Positions 34,701 through 45,480 are shown, counted from the stretch's first letter. The stretch: DNA of 64,000 nucleotides from Ctenosaura bakeri (GCA_948474755.1 CAOLHI010000920.1:62001-126000), one strand, 5' to 3'. The notes: a model not told the origin generated them from the letters alone. Numbers and translations: made by a program.

Positions 34701-35609
34701 ACTTCCAATTCAAACACAGTGCCTTGAAGAGAAAATGTGGTTTCTGTTCCCATTTCAGCCACATCATGTTGCTCTTGAACACATGAAATATAAAATAATG
34801 GGGCTTCTTAACACTATTTCCTTTTTATTCTCTCCCTCTCCTTCCTGCAATAATTATTTCAGGCAGTAATCATACCCACACCAACTGCCAGTTAGACCCC
34901 ATGGAATTCAGTGGATCTTCTGTGTAAACATGCATAGGATTGTGTTTTTAGGAACTATTCTTTTTCTCCTAGGCATTCTCTCTAATTTTGGCAACAGATT
35001 TTCTGCAAAAATCCATTGCTAGGGAGAGACAGGGGACAGGAAAATTGAGTTAGAGATGGAAACCTTCTAGTAGCTTTTACCCATCCCACACTCCAGCTGC
35101 ATCCAATTCATTTCTGGTCCCCTTTAAAACTTTTCCTTGGATCTAGGACTAGTGTTAATTTGAAATTTTAGTGAAGGCCTCCCCCTTTCTTTCTTCTAAA
35201 TATTGTCATCATCACCATCAGTTGGTATACAATATATAAAACACAGATATGGAAATGATGCAAAGATCTACACAAAGATCTACACATACAGTTAAAAATC
35301 CCTAAAATCAAATCATCCCAAAGAGTAAATTATATTGAATTTAATTCTGGACTTTCACTTTTCATTCCAAAGTTACAAAAGAGGAGACTGGGACTTTTTT
35401 TCTGTAAATTGATAGCCCCAGTTGTTCTTCACTCACTTAAAATATTACACACACACTTGATTTTAGCCAAAAGGCTGATTTAATGAAATAATAAATATAA
35501 TGAATATTATAAAAATTACTTTTATCATAAAGGCACTAACGAATAATAAAAAAGGCTAGTGCATTTTTTATGAAGTTGAACAAACAGATGAACAAATGAA
35601 TTTAACAAA
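31746..35609. other. 3.9 kb repeat-poor stretch, no gene recognised
   Basis: Apart from a repeat scrap at 34895-34952, no transposon was recognised. The 33900-34700 part has mixed composition with few long homopolymers and no ORF over about 60 codons. It could hold conserved non-coding sequence, but nothing in one sequence can prove that. Confidence 0.4.
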
Positions 35610-36075
35610 TAACAAGGGGTTAGACTAGGTGCCCCTTCTGGTCACTTCCAACATTATGGTCCTTTCCACACCTTACCTATCTCCTGTGCCGTCCCACCAT
35701 CGTCCTGACAGTGGCTTTGCTGGGATAAGACTGCAGACACGAATGCTCTGCTCCACACAGGGTGGCTCCCTGTCGAAGGAAGCACAATGGACACTCCTGT
35801 TCCTTCTTCAGAGCAGCTGGGGACTGCAGAGCACTGGTGCTTCCAGCACTTCCACAGGTCAGATAAGTGCAGAATGGTCATGCAATTTCAGGTCATTGAC
35901 AAGAAGAACCCATCAATGATTTAATCCATGATCGTGCCACCTGGTGATGGGAGAAAGATGGGAGCACGATGACATCATGCAGAAGCATCATCATGGTCCC
36001 ACTCTTCTCCTGTCCCCATGCTGGGATGGGAGTCTCCTGCAGGAAGGGCCTTTGATTCTATGAATGAATGAGGAG
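35610..36075 (+). mobile_element. CR1 3' tail interrupted by MITE M1 copy G
   Basis: GGGGTTAGACTAGGTGCCCC at 35615 and CTTCCAACATTAT to 35657 is a CR1 3' end; it resumes after the insertion as GATTCTATGAATGAATG at 36054. Joining the flanks restores the normal CR1 terminus. Confidence 0.65.
35658..36050 (-). mobile_element. MITE family M1, copy G, nested in CR1
   Basis: 393 bp with ends GGTCCTTTCCACACC and GCAGGAAGGGCC. Flanks TAT (35655-35657) and TTT (36051-36053) are a 3-bp duplication with one change. Its left end carries the complement of AGGTAAGGTGTGGAAAGGACC, the M1 right end, so it lies in reverse. The interior differs from copies A/B/D. Confidence 0.6.
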
Positions 36076-36944
36076 AAATTATGTTGGTCTTTCTGTTTCC
36101 GTGATGTGGTTATTCTAGAAGTGGGGTGTCATTTCTTGCGGATCTCCACATCCAATTTCCTCTGGGTGCAAGTACCACAAAAAGTTTGTGTGAAGACAAC
36201 CTAAGGGTCATCTAAGGTACATGTCTGCAGAGACATTTAAAGCTTTAAAGGTCAGTCCCAATTCAGAGTTGAAGGGATATTTGTCCTTGGTAAGGACACT
36301 AGGTCTCTCAAAGTGAATTGCAATGCCCAAATAATAACATGCTCACATGCTTCACTAATTTGAATGGAGCATATTCCTGCCATCAGGCTGTATGCATGCT
36401 CCTATTTGTCACATCTCTCAATCTGAATAATGGGCACTTAAACATTATGCAGATGGATGTTGGTGCACAGCCCAAAATAGATTCAGGAGCACAATTTTGC
36501 ATATGAATGCTCTGTAGATATGCATATCAGTGATTTTTAAAAAGAAAAAAAACTCTGAGAGAAGTTCAGAGGAAATAAGTAAGTAGTAAAGACATTTCTA
36601 GGTTGAAAAAGAAGAGAAATGGATAATGAAACCAGGAGTAAGTAGGATGTGAGCATGAAGGTTTAATAGAGTTGCCTTAAAGTGCTCAGCATCAAAGTCA
36701 AAGTTTCTAACCAAAAGCTGTCCTATTTAAAAATCAAAGGGCATTGTGTATAGAGATCTTGAACTTTTGTCAATGCAAAATATTTTTCTATTTTTTGTAT
36801 TGTATATTTATTTACCTATATATATCAATTTCACTCTGAATCTGAGGCTCATACTGAAGGGAAAAATATGCTTCAAACTAAACCAAGTCATAGTTTCTGT
36901 TGACTAGAAAAGCAATGATCATCAGCATCCAAGTCAATCTACTA
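36076..36944. other. No supported feature
   Basis: AT-rich, no recognised repeat or exon. Confidence 0.45.
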
Positions 36945-37112
36945 GACCAGTGCATCTTAAGCTATCTGATGTGGGAGAGTACCACATGCAAGGCACATAT
37001 ATTTGTGCCTATTAGCTAGAACTTTTTTCCTTTTTCCTACAAACTCACCAGGATTAAGTAGCTCCATGGACCACCACTTTGTCCATGGATCACCACTTTG
37101 AGTAGTTACAAC
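36945..37112. mobile_element. Possible hAT-type MITE fossil
   Basis: 'GACCAGTGCATCTTAAGCTA' on the left and 'CCATGGACCACCACTTTG' / 'GATCACCACTTTGAGTAG' on the right resemble decayed 'CAGTG.TTCTCAA..' hAT ends with a ggaccacca core. Weak. Confidence 0.3.
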
Positions 37113-37439
37113 TTTATATTACAGACAATACAAGAAAATAAAGTAAGCAGATTCACTAGTCAAAAAAAAAAAACAGTACCAATTTGGAAAGTTTTGTATT
37201 CTTTCTATAGGATTGTTGAGCTTAGGGCAGGTAACATGTCTTAGAGGAGAGTTATGACATTACTGGTTGCAGCCACTGGAATCTCTCTCTATACCTTCTT
37301 GAGGCTGTAAGTTGGTGAGCTGATGGAATCAAAAATTGAACATTCTTGGGCTACAGTCCAATGTGTGTCTGCTTGAGTGCGTGCTACCAAAATTGTGAAT
37401 AAATAAGGCACAGGACTGGGTTGGATTTAAGAATGTAAA

Positions 37440-37530
37440 TCAAAAAGTCTTGTGGCACCTTAAAAACTAACACATTTACTGTAAATGGGTGCTTTATAGA
37501 CAATAGGCCATTTCATCAGATGTAATGAAA
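37440..37530 (-). mobile_element. Retroelement 3'-end fragment, reverse copy of the type at 5957
   Basis: AAAAGTCTTGTGGCACCTTA then CTAACACATTTACTG then CATTTCATCAGATGTAATG: the complement of the CTGATGAAGTGGG..AAGGTGCCACAAGAC type 3' end. Probably Penelope-like; family uncertain. Confidence 0.45.
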
Positions 37531-38159
37531 AAGGTCTGGCTCCACACCCTGTTTCTTTTATTTTGAGTCTTTTCAGCATTTGTCAAGTAATCTGTATCTA
37601 CCTGGAGTTACCTTGGGTCACCACTGGGTTCCTTCAGCTTCCAACTAGTGAAGAATGGTATCGTTCATATAGGCAGATTAACATTAATCCTGCCCTTAAG
37701 TATCCTTAAGGACTGGAATTTCAAGAAATTTTCCAGGAGAGAATAGACATAAAGCTTTATCTATTTCTATGATGCTTATAGGTTGACCATGCAGTAGTAT
37801 CTATTTTTATCTTTCTTGGGAGGAACATTCACATCACGTAGACATTACTTAACCTAGGTACATTATTTCCATATACTCTTATTCAATTAGATCACATTAG
37901 ATCTTTCCAGTCTAGGCACGTACCTGTTATCAGAGACTTCGCATTGTTGAGGCATCTTGTTTAAGTCAATATTACAAGATTTTGGGCAAACCATACCTAT
38001 TATCTCATATAAGGAGCATCTCTCAAATTTTTATGGCAGATGGTAGTCATAACAGTGGTAAATGAACAATAGCTTACACATTATCAAAGCTTACATTTAT
38101 TGGTGGAGGACATTTCACAGCTCATACAGGTCCTCAATATATTTCATAACTTCACTGAA
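37531..38159. other. No supported feature
   Basis: The block TTTCCAGTCTAGGCAC occurs here (37906) and near 9437; a shared unclassified repeat is possible. Confidence 0.4.
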
Positions 38160-38371
38160 ACTATTGCTTGTTGTCAACTGCCATCATGTCAACTTCAACT
38201 TATTGCAACCATATGAATGATAACATCTTCAGCCCTACTCAGGTCCCACAGACTCAAGTCCATGGCTTCCTTGAGTGAGTCTATCCATCTGCAATGAAGT
38301 CCTTTACTTTCTAAAATGGTAGGTTCATCTTCAAATGGTTCTTCCTTGAAAGGTTCTTCCTTCTCTAGGAG

Positions 38372-38597
38372 CCCTGGTGGCACAGTGGTTAAATGCTGAT
38401 ACTGCAGCCACAACATTGTGAGTTTGATCCTGCAGGACCCCAGGTTGACTCAGCCTTCCATCCTTCCGTAGGTTGGTAAAATGTGTACCCAGCTTGTTGG
38501 GGGCAATCAGCTTACAACATTGTAAACAGGTTAGGGAGTGCTTTCCCCTGATAAGCAGTATAGAAATGTAACTGCTATTGCTATTGCTATGGTTCTT
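38372..38597 (+). mobile_element. tRNA-derived SINE inserted in BovB, (GCTATT)n tail
   Basis: 'GCCCTGGTGGCACAGTGGTT' tRNA-like head, B-box-like GTGAGTTTGATCC, body, and 'AAATGTAACTGCTATTGCTA' hexanucleotide tail. GGTTCTTCCTTGAA occurs upstream (about 38337) and immediately after the tail (38591), consistent with a target duplication. Confidence 0.68.
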
Positions 38598-38772
38598 CCT
38601 TGAATGTATCTGTAATCTTTTAATCTTTTTAATACAGTACTTCAGTGTTTTGTTTACATCATCTTTTTTATTTCTACGTGGTCTCATATAATATGTTCCC
38701 CTGATGGTTGTAGAACATCACTACTCTTGGTTTAATTTTCCATTTGATTTCTTGGATTTTATGGAAGAGACC

Positions 38773-38890
38773 TCTTCTTCTTCTTCTTCTTCTTCTTCTT
38801 CTTCTTCTTCTTCTTCTTCTTCTCTTCCTCTTCCTCTTCCTCTTCCTCTTCCTCTTCCTCTTCCTCTTCCTCTTCCTCTTCTTCTTCTTT
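38773..38890. repeat. (TTC)n followed by (TTCCTC)n microsatellite
   Basis: About 50 bp of TTC units then about 60 bp of TTCCTC units, a homopurine/homopyrimidine tract. It gives poly-Ser/poly-Glu/Arg-Gly artefact frames. Confidence 0.95.
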
Positions 38891-40365
38891 TAGTATCATT
38901 TTCTATTTTTCTGCATTGACTATAATAGCATTTCTCCTTTTCCCTATGGACAAGTTGCTGAACAGTTGCATTCATGGTCTTGCCTCTATTTCTGTCATCT
39001 TTTACTTTTTCTTCTCATTTGTCCTTAACTACTCGAAGAGTTTCATCTGAGGCTTATATTTCTTTTTGTCTGCAAATAGTGTCTTTTTGCATTTTTCCCT
39101 GATAATGTTGCTGGCTTCGGACCAGGGTTTTTCAGGCTCATGGTCAATTAAGCTTAATAGTGCAAATCTTTTTCTTTTACGTACTATTCTTCTTTAGTTT
39201 TACTCCAGTTTTTTATATTAGCCATTCATGGTCTGTGCCACAATCTGCTTCAGGTCTTGATTTTGCAAGGACAATGGAGCTTCTGCATCTGCTTTGGATT
39301 ATGTAGTCTACTTGATTTCTATATTGGCCATGTGCACAGTCACCTCTTGGGTTGTTTGAATAGTCTGTTTGCAGTGAACAAATTGTTGGATTCCCAAAAT
39401 TCAATAAGTTGCTCTTCTACTTCACTTCTTGCCCCTAGGCCTAATTTTCTTATAAACTTTGATGTTACTGTTTCCTTCTTTTGCATTCTAACTGCCTATG
39501 ATCAACAAGAAGTCCTGTTTTTGTGTGGGATCAATTTCCTCCTGAACTCCAGCACAGAATCTTTCAATTTCTTCTTCTTCCCCTTCGGTAGTTAGAGTAT
39601 AAACTTGGATTATGATTATGTAGATGGATTTTCCCTGAAGCCTTATTGATATTATTTGGTCAGAATTTGCATTATATCCTTTGTCTGCTTTTTCTACCTC
39701 TCTCCTTACTATTACTACCATTCCATTTCTTCTTAGATATTCATTTCCTGAGTAAACACTATGTAATTCCCATTCCTGTTCATTGTAACTCACTTACTCA
39801 AAGTATGGTAATGTTTATATGTTCCATTTATTGTTTTCTTGTGTCTAGCTTCCCCTGTTTCATGTTCCATACATTCCATGTTCCTATGTGTTGTCCACCT
39901 TCGGACTTTCCTTTCACCTGTGAGCATGTCAACAGTTGAATGTTCTTTCTGCCTGAGTCCAGCTGCATAATTAACCACAGAGCTACTCGTAGTTGTCCTC
40001 TGCTGTCCCCCAATAGCTTGTTGAGTTCCATCTGATCTGAGAGACTCACCCTCTAGCATTGACTCTTGTTTCATTTTGGATTGTCTCATCATAGGGTTTT
40101 CATGGTAAAATATATCCGAAAGAGGTTTACCATGCCTCCTTCTGTGCAGTACTAACAAGCGTTAGCTGTGGTGCCACTGCCATTGTCTCTGAGAGATCCT
40201 CCACCAGTGTGAAACCCACCCACTCCCCACTACTGCTGCTGCTGCCCAGTAGCTGTTTGGCACATTTAATCTGGTTCCTCAGGAAAAGCCTGTCTGACAT
40301 GGGAGATGCACAAGCAGCACTGTTGCCATCAGCATCCCAGGAGCATGCAATTCTCCCACCACAGA

Positions 40366-40974
40366 AAGCTAATGCTGTTGGTGGGAAAGCTATTGTTACA
40401 GAGAGTTAAATTCTATTTGTTATACAGGCATTCTTATCAAAGCATAATAAGGACATGGATTTCACCCATCCTGGGAAGTGCATATTGCCATGCAGCCTTG
40501 TCTTCTGGCATGGTTGCAAAGGATGCCCTCTTCAGCAGTCAAGGACTGGCTCCTTTTTATTGCTTTTATCCTCTTTTATGCAACTCACAAAACTTTGCTT
40601 AAGATCCTACATCACATTCATAACTGGGTAAATCTAGTTATGAATGCCCTAAGGAATGTACCCCAGAACCCACCTTAAACTGGAAGGAGTCACCCCAAGC
40701 AATGGAATCTGTGATTCAGGTAACTGAGGCACTTTGGAATGATACATCTAGACCCCCTCCCTCCTTCAAACCACAGTGCAATGAGCCCTCTCTTGTCCCT
40801 TAGCCATGATGTAATCAACAGAAGCTTCTGCTCACTGCACTGCTGCTTGGGGCTGGAGGATATTAATTGCATCATTCTGAAGTCACTCACACTGTAGACC
40901 TCCATCTCCTAAAATGACTCCCTTGAGTTTAAGGTGGGTTGCGGGGGAATGCCAGCCACAATCATGAATGCATA
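40366..40974. other. No supported feature
   Basis: Unique-looking sequence between BovB and the SPIN-type element. Confidence 0.45.
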
Positions 40975-40982
40975 GCATAGGT
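40975..40982. repeat. 8-bp target-site duplication, left copy
   Basis: GCATAGGT, identical to 42771-42778. Eight base pairs is the hAT signature. Confidence 0.9.
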
Positions 40983-41141
40983 CAGCAGTTCTCAACTTGT
41001 GGGTCGCGACCCCTTTGGGGGTCGAATGACCCTTTCACAGGGGTCACCTAAGACCATTGGAAAACACATATTTCTGATGGTCTTAGGAACTGAGACACTG
41101 CTCCTCTATCAGTCTCCAGCTCAGTCACAGAGGCATTATGT

Positions 41142-41160
41142 CCGTTGCCCTTGGCAACGG
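41142..41160. promoter_or_regulatory. RFX X-box-like palindrome in the SPIN passenger
   Basis: CCGTTGCC-CTT-GGCAACGG, a perfect 8-bp dyad with a 3-bp spacer. GTTGCC..GGCAAC is the binding motif of RFX factors at ciliary-gene promoters. It lies about 345 bp upstream of the exon-like segment. Function is inferred from motif only. Confidence 0.45.
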
Positions 41161-41504
41161 CGCCCACTTGCACTTCTTTCGTGCCCCTCCCTCCTCCTCT
41201 TTCCCTTGAGTAAATGGATCCAATGCCAGTCGATCAGGGAGGGAAAGGACCTTCAAGAAAGGGATGGGCTGTTTGGACTTGACGGACGTTGCTTTCCTCA
41301 AATTGCATGACCCATCGCTTGGGAGAAACTCCCCCTTCAGACAATCATGGTATTCAAACCTAGCAATTGGACCAACCTCAGGGCAAGGCCCTTACCGCCC
41401 CACTGCACGCGAGTGTGTGGGGGCACAGTTGCGATTTTGTCTTCACTGATCTCCGAGAGCATCTTTGATGGACCTGTTTGCTTGATTTATTCATCTCCTT
41501 GCAG

Positions 41505-41754
41505 GGGGTTTGTGCACCAGTTGCAAGCCCCCAGCATCCACCTGCTTGCACCCTATTGCTGAACCAGCCACCGCCATGTCCTCCCCGTCATCTGGGGAGC
41601 AGTACAAAGAAGCGGAGGACGGCACGTGCAAGAGCCAGACCAAGTGGCTGAAGCCCAGCACCACCATGGAGGAGGGGGAGATCAAATATCGGGCTGAGGA
41701 GGGCAAGAGTCACAGGGAGAAGGCCGCCCCTTGTGGTGGCGGTTTCACTGGAGG
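41505..41754 (+). CDS. Exon-like segment in the SPIN passenger (acceptor, Kozak ATG, donor)
   Basis: Upstream is a pyrimidine-rich tract ending TCATCTCCTTGCAG (AG at 41503-41504). From 41505 a CpG-rich segment contains GCCACCGCCATGTCC, a strong Kozak context with ATG at 41576. The frame opened there is hydrophilic (MSSPSSGEQYKEAEDG..), stays open 59 codons plus 2 nt, and meets a consensus donor GAG|GGTAAGGG (GT at 41755-41756). This is the layout of a vertebrate 5' UTR plus first coding exon with both splice sites. I do not recognise the protein. Captured host exon is my inference; a chance open frame in GC-rich DNA is possible. Confidence 0.4.
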
Positions 41755-42104
41755 GTAAGGGAGGAGAGCGGGTCCTGCGCGGGTGGCCTTGGGAGCCCTT
41801 TCCCTCACAAAACAGGCTGGGAAAGAGGAGGGATGGTGGCGAGCGCACCCACGCCCACCTGCCTCACAGCCCAGTCCTAAGCGTGTTTACTCAGCAGTAA
41901 GTCTCCAGGGCAGCTTCCTTGCCAGGCAGCATGCATAGGATTGCAGCCTTAAGCCATCAGCTTATTGTCTGTAGTGTTTCTGCTCCAACGAACTGAAGAG
42001 CAGGGAGATTTTTGGTTTGGATTCCTCTGATTCTTTTTTCCTCGGTGAAAAGATGCACGTAGGAAGAGGACTGAACATTTTCCAGAGGGATGTGAGCGAC
42101 TGTA

Positions 42105-42266
42105 GCCATTTCCACACTTGATGGTTATAGTACTGCTATTCCACTTTCAACATCCTATGGAATCCTGGGGTTTGCAGTTTAGGGAAGGGCATCTGCAAAC
42201 CCCAGGATTCCATAGGATTTTGAAAGTGGAATAATAGCACTATGACAATCCAGTGCAGAAATGGCC
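42105..42266. mobile_element. MITE family M2 copy nested in the SPIN-type element
   Basis: Foldback: left arm GCCATTTCCACACTTGATGG.. with 'CCACTTTCAACATCCTATGG', right arm ..'CCATAGGATTTTGAAAGTGG' ending GCAGAAATGGCC, spacer GCAGTTTAGGGAAGGGCATC. Being inside the passenger, it entered before, or after, the SPIN element moved; the order cannot be told. Confidence 0.75.
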
Positions 42267-42770
42267 TGTGTTGTGTATTTTGGGACGTTGGGGTAGAAGC
42301 ATCAGTGGGTCAGAGAGAGGCCACTTTGCCACATGTGTCGTGGGCTACAGGTAACACAATTGGTTGGTTCAGCCAGTGCCATGAGCCTGAGGGTGGGCTG
42401 CCTCACTCCCCACAAGAAAGTTTGAACGGTAGGAGTCATTTTCACTTGGCCACAGCCTCTAAAATTTCAACTGTGTTGAAAGCAGCAGTATTGGAGGTAA
42501 AACAACACTTCATGAATTATAATTACTGGGTAAATGTAAAATCATGTACTGTAAAATCATCAACTACTGCAAAAAAAAAATATCTGTACCATGGGAACTT
42601 AATCTGGATGCTGATCAGTCTTTGCATATCAGATATTTACATTACGATTCATAACAGTAGCAAAATTACAGTTATGAAGTAGCAACGAAAATAATTTTAT
42701 GGTTGGGGGTCACCACAACATGAGGAACTGTATTAAAGGGTCGTGGCATTCGGAAGGTTGAGAACCACTG

Positions 42771-42778
42771 GCATAGGT
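42771..42778. repeat. 8-bp target-site duplication, right copy
   Basis: GCATAGGT, identical to the left copy. Confidence 0.9.
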
Positions 42779-44031
42779 AAATATGGAGAAGTTGGGAATC
42801 TGTAATTCTAGGATATGAATCCATAACTGAAATGCAGGATTCCAGCCTTTGTTTACATTTTTCAACCTTTCATCACAGTGTGCCTAATAAGGCAAAATAT
42901 CAGAGACTACTGACTCACAAATTCTGGCTCTTTCCCTGAGTTTCTTTATTTGGTAATCCTTCCTTTTATTATGGAGCAGCTGTACCTTTCCAGCTGAGCT
43001 GAGGCTGCCTTAATTATCATATCATCCTTTGTTTACCTTTTGGCTGGCTAGCAGTCCTTCAGCACATACATTTTAATCTTTCACAGTCCTTTTTCACCCA
43101 AGTATGTATCTTATTAAACTGCATTATTTGAGAGGCAACACAATCACTTTCATATTAGTCCTCTTCTGTTACCCATCTCAGGTCCTGAAACTGGCAAAAT
43201 TACATGCACAAAATATGCCATCCAGCCTATAAGATTAGAAAGTATTATCCAGAATTACATGATGGGGGAGGGATGTGTCTGTAGAGATTGAGGTCAGAAA
43301 GAAAATAAATGCTGAATGTGCTGACTACGACTGACGAACATGTTATAATAAATTCATATTAATGGTCCCACATAACTCTTTGTTGTTTTTGCTGCAGGAA
43401 ATTAACACGACAGCCCCTTTGGAAGCTGTAGTTAGACTGGGGATAGTAAAGAAACCCCATCTTATTTTTGAATCTTCCTATAGTTTCTATTTGGTATCAG
43501 CCTGTCTGCATGCAGCTGATGAGAAGCTTCCTCAAGATAGCCAAATATCTAAAACACTTGGATTCCCTCTTGTTTGTGAATAGCTGGAGTTCATTCAGAC
43601 ACTTTGCTCATTGGTGTGAAAGGAATTTCACCCATGTTTGCAACCCTTTGGATGACAGGATGGAGGGAAAAAAATGAGTTATAAGGGCCATGTGATTGGT
43701 TAATTGAACTCACCTGAGTTATGGCCATTCCCACCCTCCATAAAACTAAGTATAGCTTTTTTGTTCTTTTGTACTGATGCAATAGTCTTGAACTGGGGTG
43801 AGCACTGCACAATCTTCCAAGAGTTGTTAAACTACAGATCCCAGATGTCTTATTTTTATCTGTATAATATAAAATATAATTTATGAATGCTTTTGCTGAC
43901 CATCCATGGAATAACAAGACCAGACACAAAGAACTAGATAGAAAAGAGCCTTAAACCAAGTTGAACTTTGAACAGTGTGGGAGCAGGAAGCAACCTAGCA
44001 TGAGATCAGCTAAGGCCAGGCATCACTCTAT
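42779..44031. other. No supported feature
   Basis: AT-rich unique-looking sequence without a recognised exon or repeat. Confidence 0.45.
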
Positions 44032-44629
44032 GGCCCTTTTCGCACGGGCCTTTGCGCGCGCGATAGCCCCGTGAGCCTCGCGGGAGTGGGAGCGTTGCTC
44101 CGCACGACGCACTCCCACTTCCGCCCGGCTCACGGGGCTGAAGCGGCGCGAGCGCGGGTTTTTGATTTTCGCGTACAAGCGAAAATCACCCCGCGCTCGC
44201 GTAACGCTCCCGGAGCCCACCCGCACTTACCTTTCGTGCGGAGCCTCCGGGAGCCGGCCGGGTCGCGCTTCCTTCCCTCCGCCCCTGCGGAAGGAAGGAG
44301 CGGGGTGGGGAGGTAGTGCGACGGACGCGCCGCCCGCTTCACGCGCGTGCGGGAGGGGACGCGACGCCGCACGCTTCGCGCGTGTGGGGGGAGGAATCCG
44401 GCGCGACGCCGCCCGCTTCACACGCGTGCGGGGTGGGAATCCGGCGCGAGGTCTCCCGCTTCGCACGGGGAGGAGGGCGGCTTGCGCGGCAAGCCTCCTT
44501 CGGTGCTGCTTCCCCGCTGGTTCCTTCGCCTGCGGAAGGAAGGAGGGGAAGCGGCAGCCTCCCGGACGAGCCTTCTTGCGCTTGCCGGCCTCCCCCGCTT
44601 GCGCTAGAAGCCTCAGTGCGGAAAGGGCC
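44032..44629 (+). mobile_element. MITE family M1, copy E, CpG-rich and expanded
   Basis: 598 bp with perfect 14-bp terminal inverted repeats GGCCCTTTTCGCAC and GTGCGGAAAGGGCC (one internal base differs). Flanks TAT / CAT, a 3-bp duplication with one change. Very GC-rich, dense in undecayed CpG, so probably the youngest M1 copy. The internal inverted subrepeat reads 'GATTTTCGCGTACAAGCGAA'. It is longer than other copies because of the tandem repeat at 44324-44475. The long alanine/arginine-rich frames in both strands reflect composition, not a gene. Confidence 0.75.
44324..44475. repeat. Imperfect 34-45-bp tandem repeat inside M1 copy E
   Basis: About four units sharing CCGCCCGCTTCACGCG-type text, two of them with GGAATCCGGCGCGA. 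Unequal expansion within the MITE. Confidence 0.7.
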
Positions 44630-45365
44630 CATGACTTCCTCTTCAGCCTTACCCAGAGTAAATCAACTGATCCCCAAGGGCAACCCAATAGTTGAGTTGC
44701 CCCCTGTCTGGACATCTATTGGAAGGCAGACCCAAGGAACCTCACCCCCAAGTTGCAGGACTTAAGTGAAGGCAAAGCCCTTGAGGCCAGCTCCAAGGGT
44801 AGTTTCCTTCCCTACTCTCTAGCTCTCAGGACCTAAAGAGGCAGTTTTGACACTTCCTCTTTACCGAGAGGGTGCAAAAATGTTCACTGTAACTCTTATT
44901 TCTCCACCATACACAACTATCTGTCAATGGCCACCTATTTAAAGACACCACTCCAAGCCAGTTGACACAATTTCCCAGATACAGTCTAGGTGTGGGGGGG
45001 GGAGAACAGGTAAGTGGGCAAAAATTCTTATCCAGTTCCAAAGTGATGAGCAAGGCTTACACTGTGCTGGAGGCAGGAGGGTGAGCTGCAGTATCATCAA
45101 AAAGGAAGTGAAGAGGAGTGGATGAAGCTAATAAACTCCCTCCTTCTGCCCCCAAATGCCTGATGTTGTGGCTCATTGCACCTGACACCATCAGCACTGG
45201 CCTCTCCTCCATTGGAGACCAGCAAAAGTGGGTCCTCCTCCACAGTGCCTCATGCTGCACAGGGCTCAATCTGTATTGAATTTTTAATTGCTCTTTAATT
45301 TATACTTTCATAATCTTTATCTCTCTGTGTTGTAAATAACTCTGTGTGTGCGCACGCGTGCACAC
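44630..45365. other. No supported feature
   Basis: Unique-looking sequence; nothing recognised. Confidence 0.45.
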
Positions 45366-45480
45366 CTGCCTTCAAGTCACCTGGAAAGTAATAGCAACCC
45401 CATGAATGTCATAGGCTCCTTAGGCAAGGAATACTCAGAAATGGTTTGCCAGTTTCTCCCTCTGAAATATAGCCTAGAGT
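45366..45480 (-). mobile_element. 5S-Sauria-type SINE, 3' part, minus strand
   Basis: CTGCCTTCAAGTCACCTGG is the complement of the SINE 3' end. It continues with the complement of '..CTTGCCTAAGGAGCC' and ends TATAGCCTAGAG, matching in reverse the body of the copy at 31542. The 5S head is missing. Confidence 0.65.

Larger units (their letters stand above)
38160..40365 (-). mobile_element. BovB/RTE LINE, internally deleted
   Basis: Minus strand, 5' at about 40365. Endonuclease (APE-type) text survives in pieces: 'GTWNVWNMKQGKLD' near 39860-39900; 'RRNGMVVIVRREVEKADKGY' and 'IQVYTLTTEGEEEEIERF' at 39560-39740, ending LLIIG; 'QYRNQVDYIIQSRCRSSIV' and 'EADCGTDHEWLI' at 39213-39340. These are N-terminal BovB/RTE endonuclease motifs in order. 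The RT domain is essentially missing: between about 38930 and 38340 are a microsatellite and a SINE, then the extreme C-terminus 'RWIDSLKEAMDLSLWDLSRA' (38200-38310). Frameshifted throughout; inactive. BovB is known to have moved horizontally and is common in squamates. Confidence 0.72.
40983..42770 (+). mobile_element. SPIN-type hAT element, 1.79 kb, with 1.5-kb passenger
   Basis: Left end CAGCAGTTCTCAACTTGTGG then GGTCGCGACCCCTTTGGGGG and CTAAGACCATTGG; right end GGGGGTCACCACAACATGAG to GAGAACCACTG. These are the recognisable ends of SPIN (SPACE INVADERS) hAT transposons, known for horizontal spread among tetrapods including lizards. A perfect 8-bp duplication GCATAGGT flanks it. SPIN-like sequence covers about the first 120 and last 160 bp; 41100-42610 is unrelated. 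The passenger includes an RFX-like palindrome, a CpG-rich exon-like segment and a nested M2 MITE. No transposase ORF, so it was mobilised in trans. Confidence 0.85.

Noticed and set aside
38704..38975. Poly-Ser/Leu and poly-Glu/Arg-Gly open frames
   Set aside because: Direct product of the TTC and TTCCTC microsatellite.
44071..44765. Several 80-177-codon Arg/Ala/Pro-rich open frames on both strands
   Set aside because: They lie inside the CpG-rich MITE copy E; GC-rich DNA has few stops, frames overlap in all phases and none has a domain or splice context.
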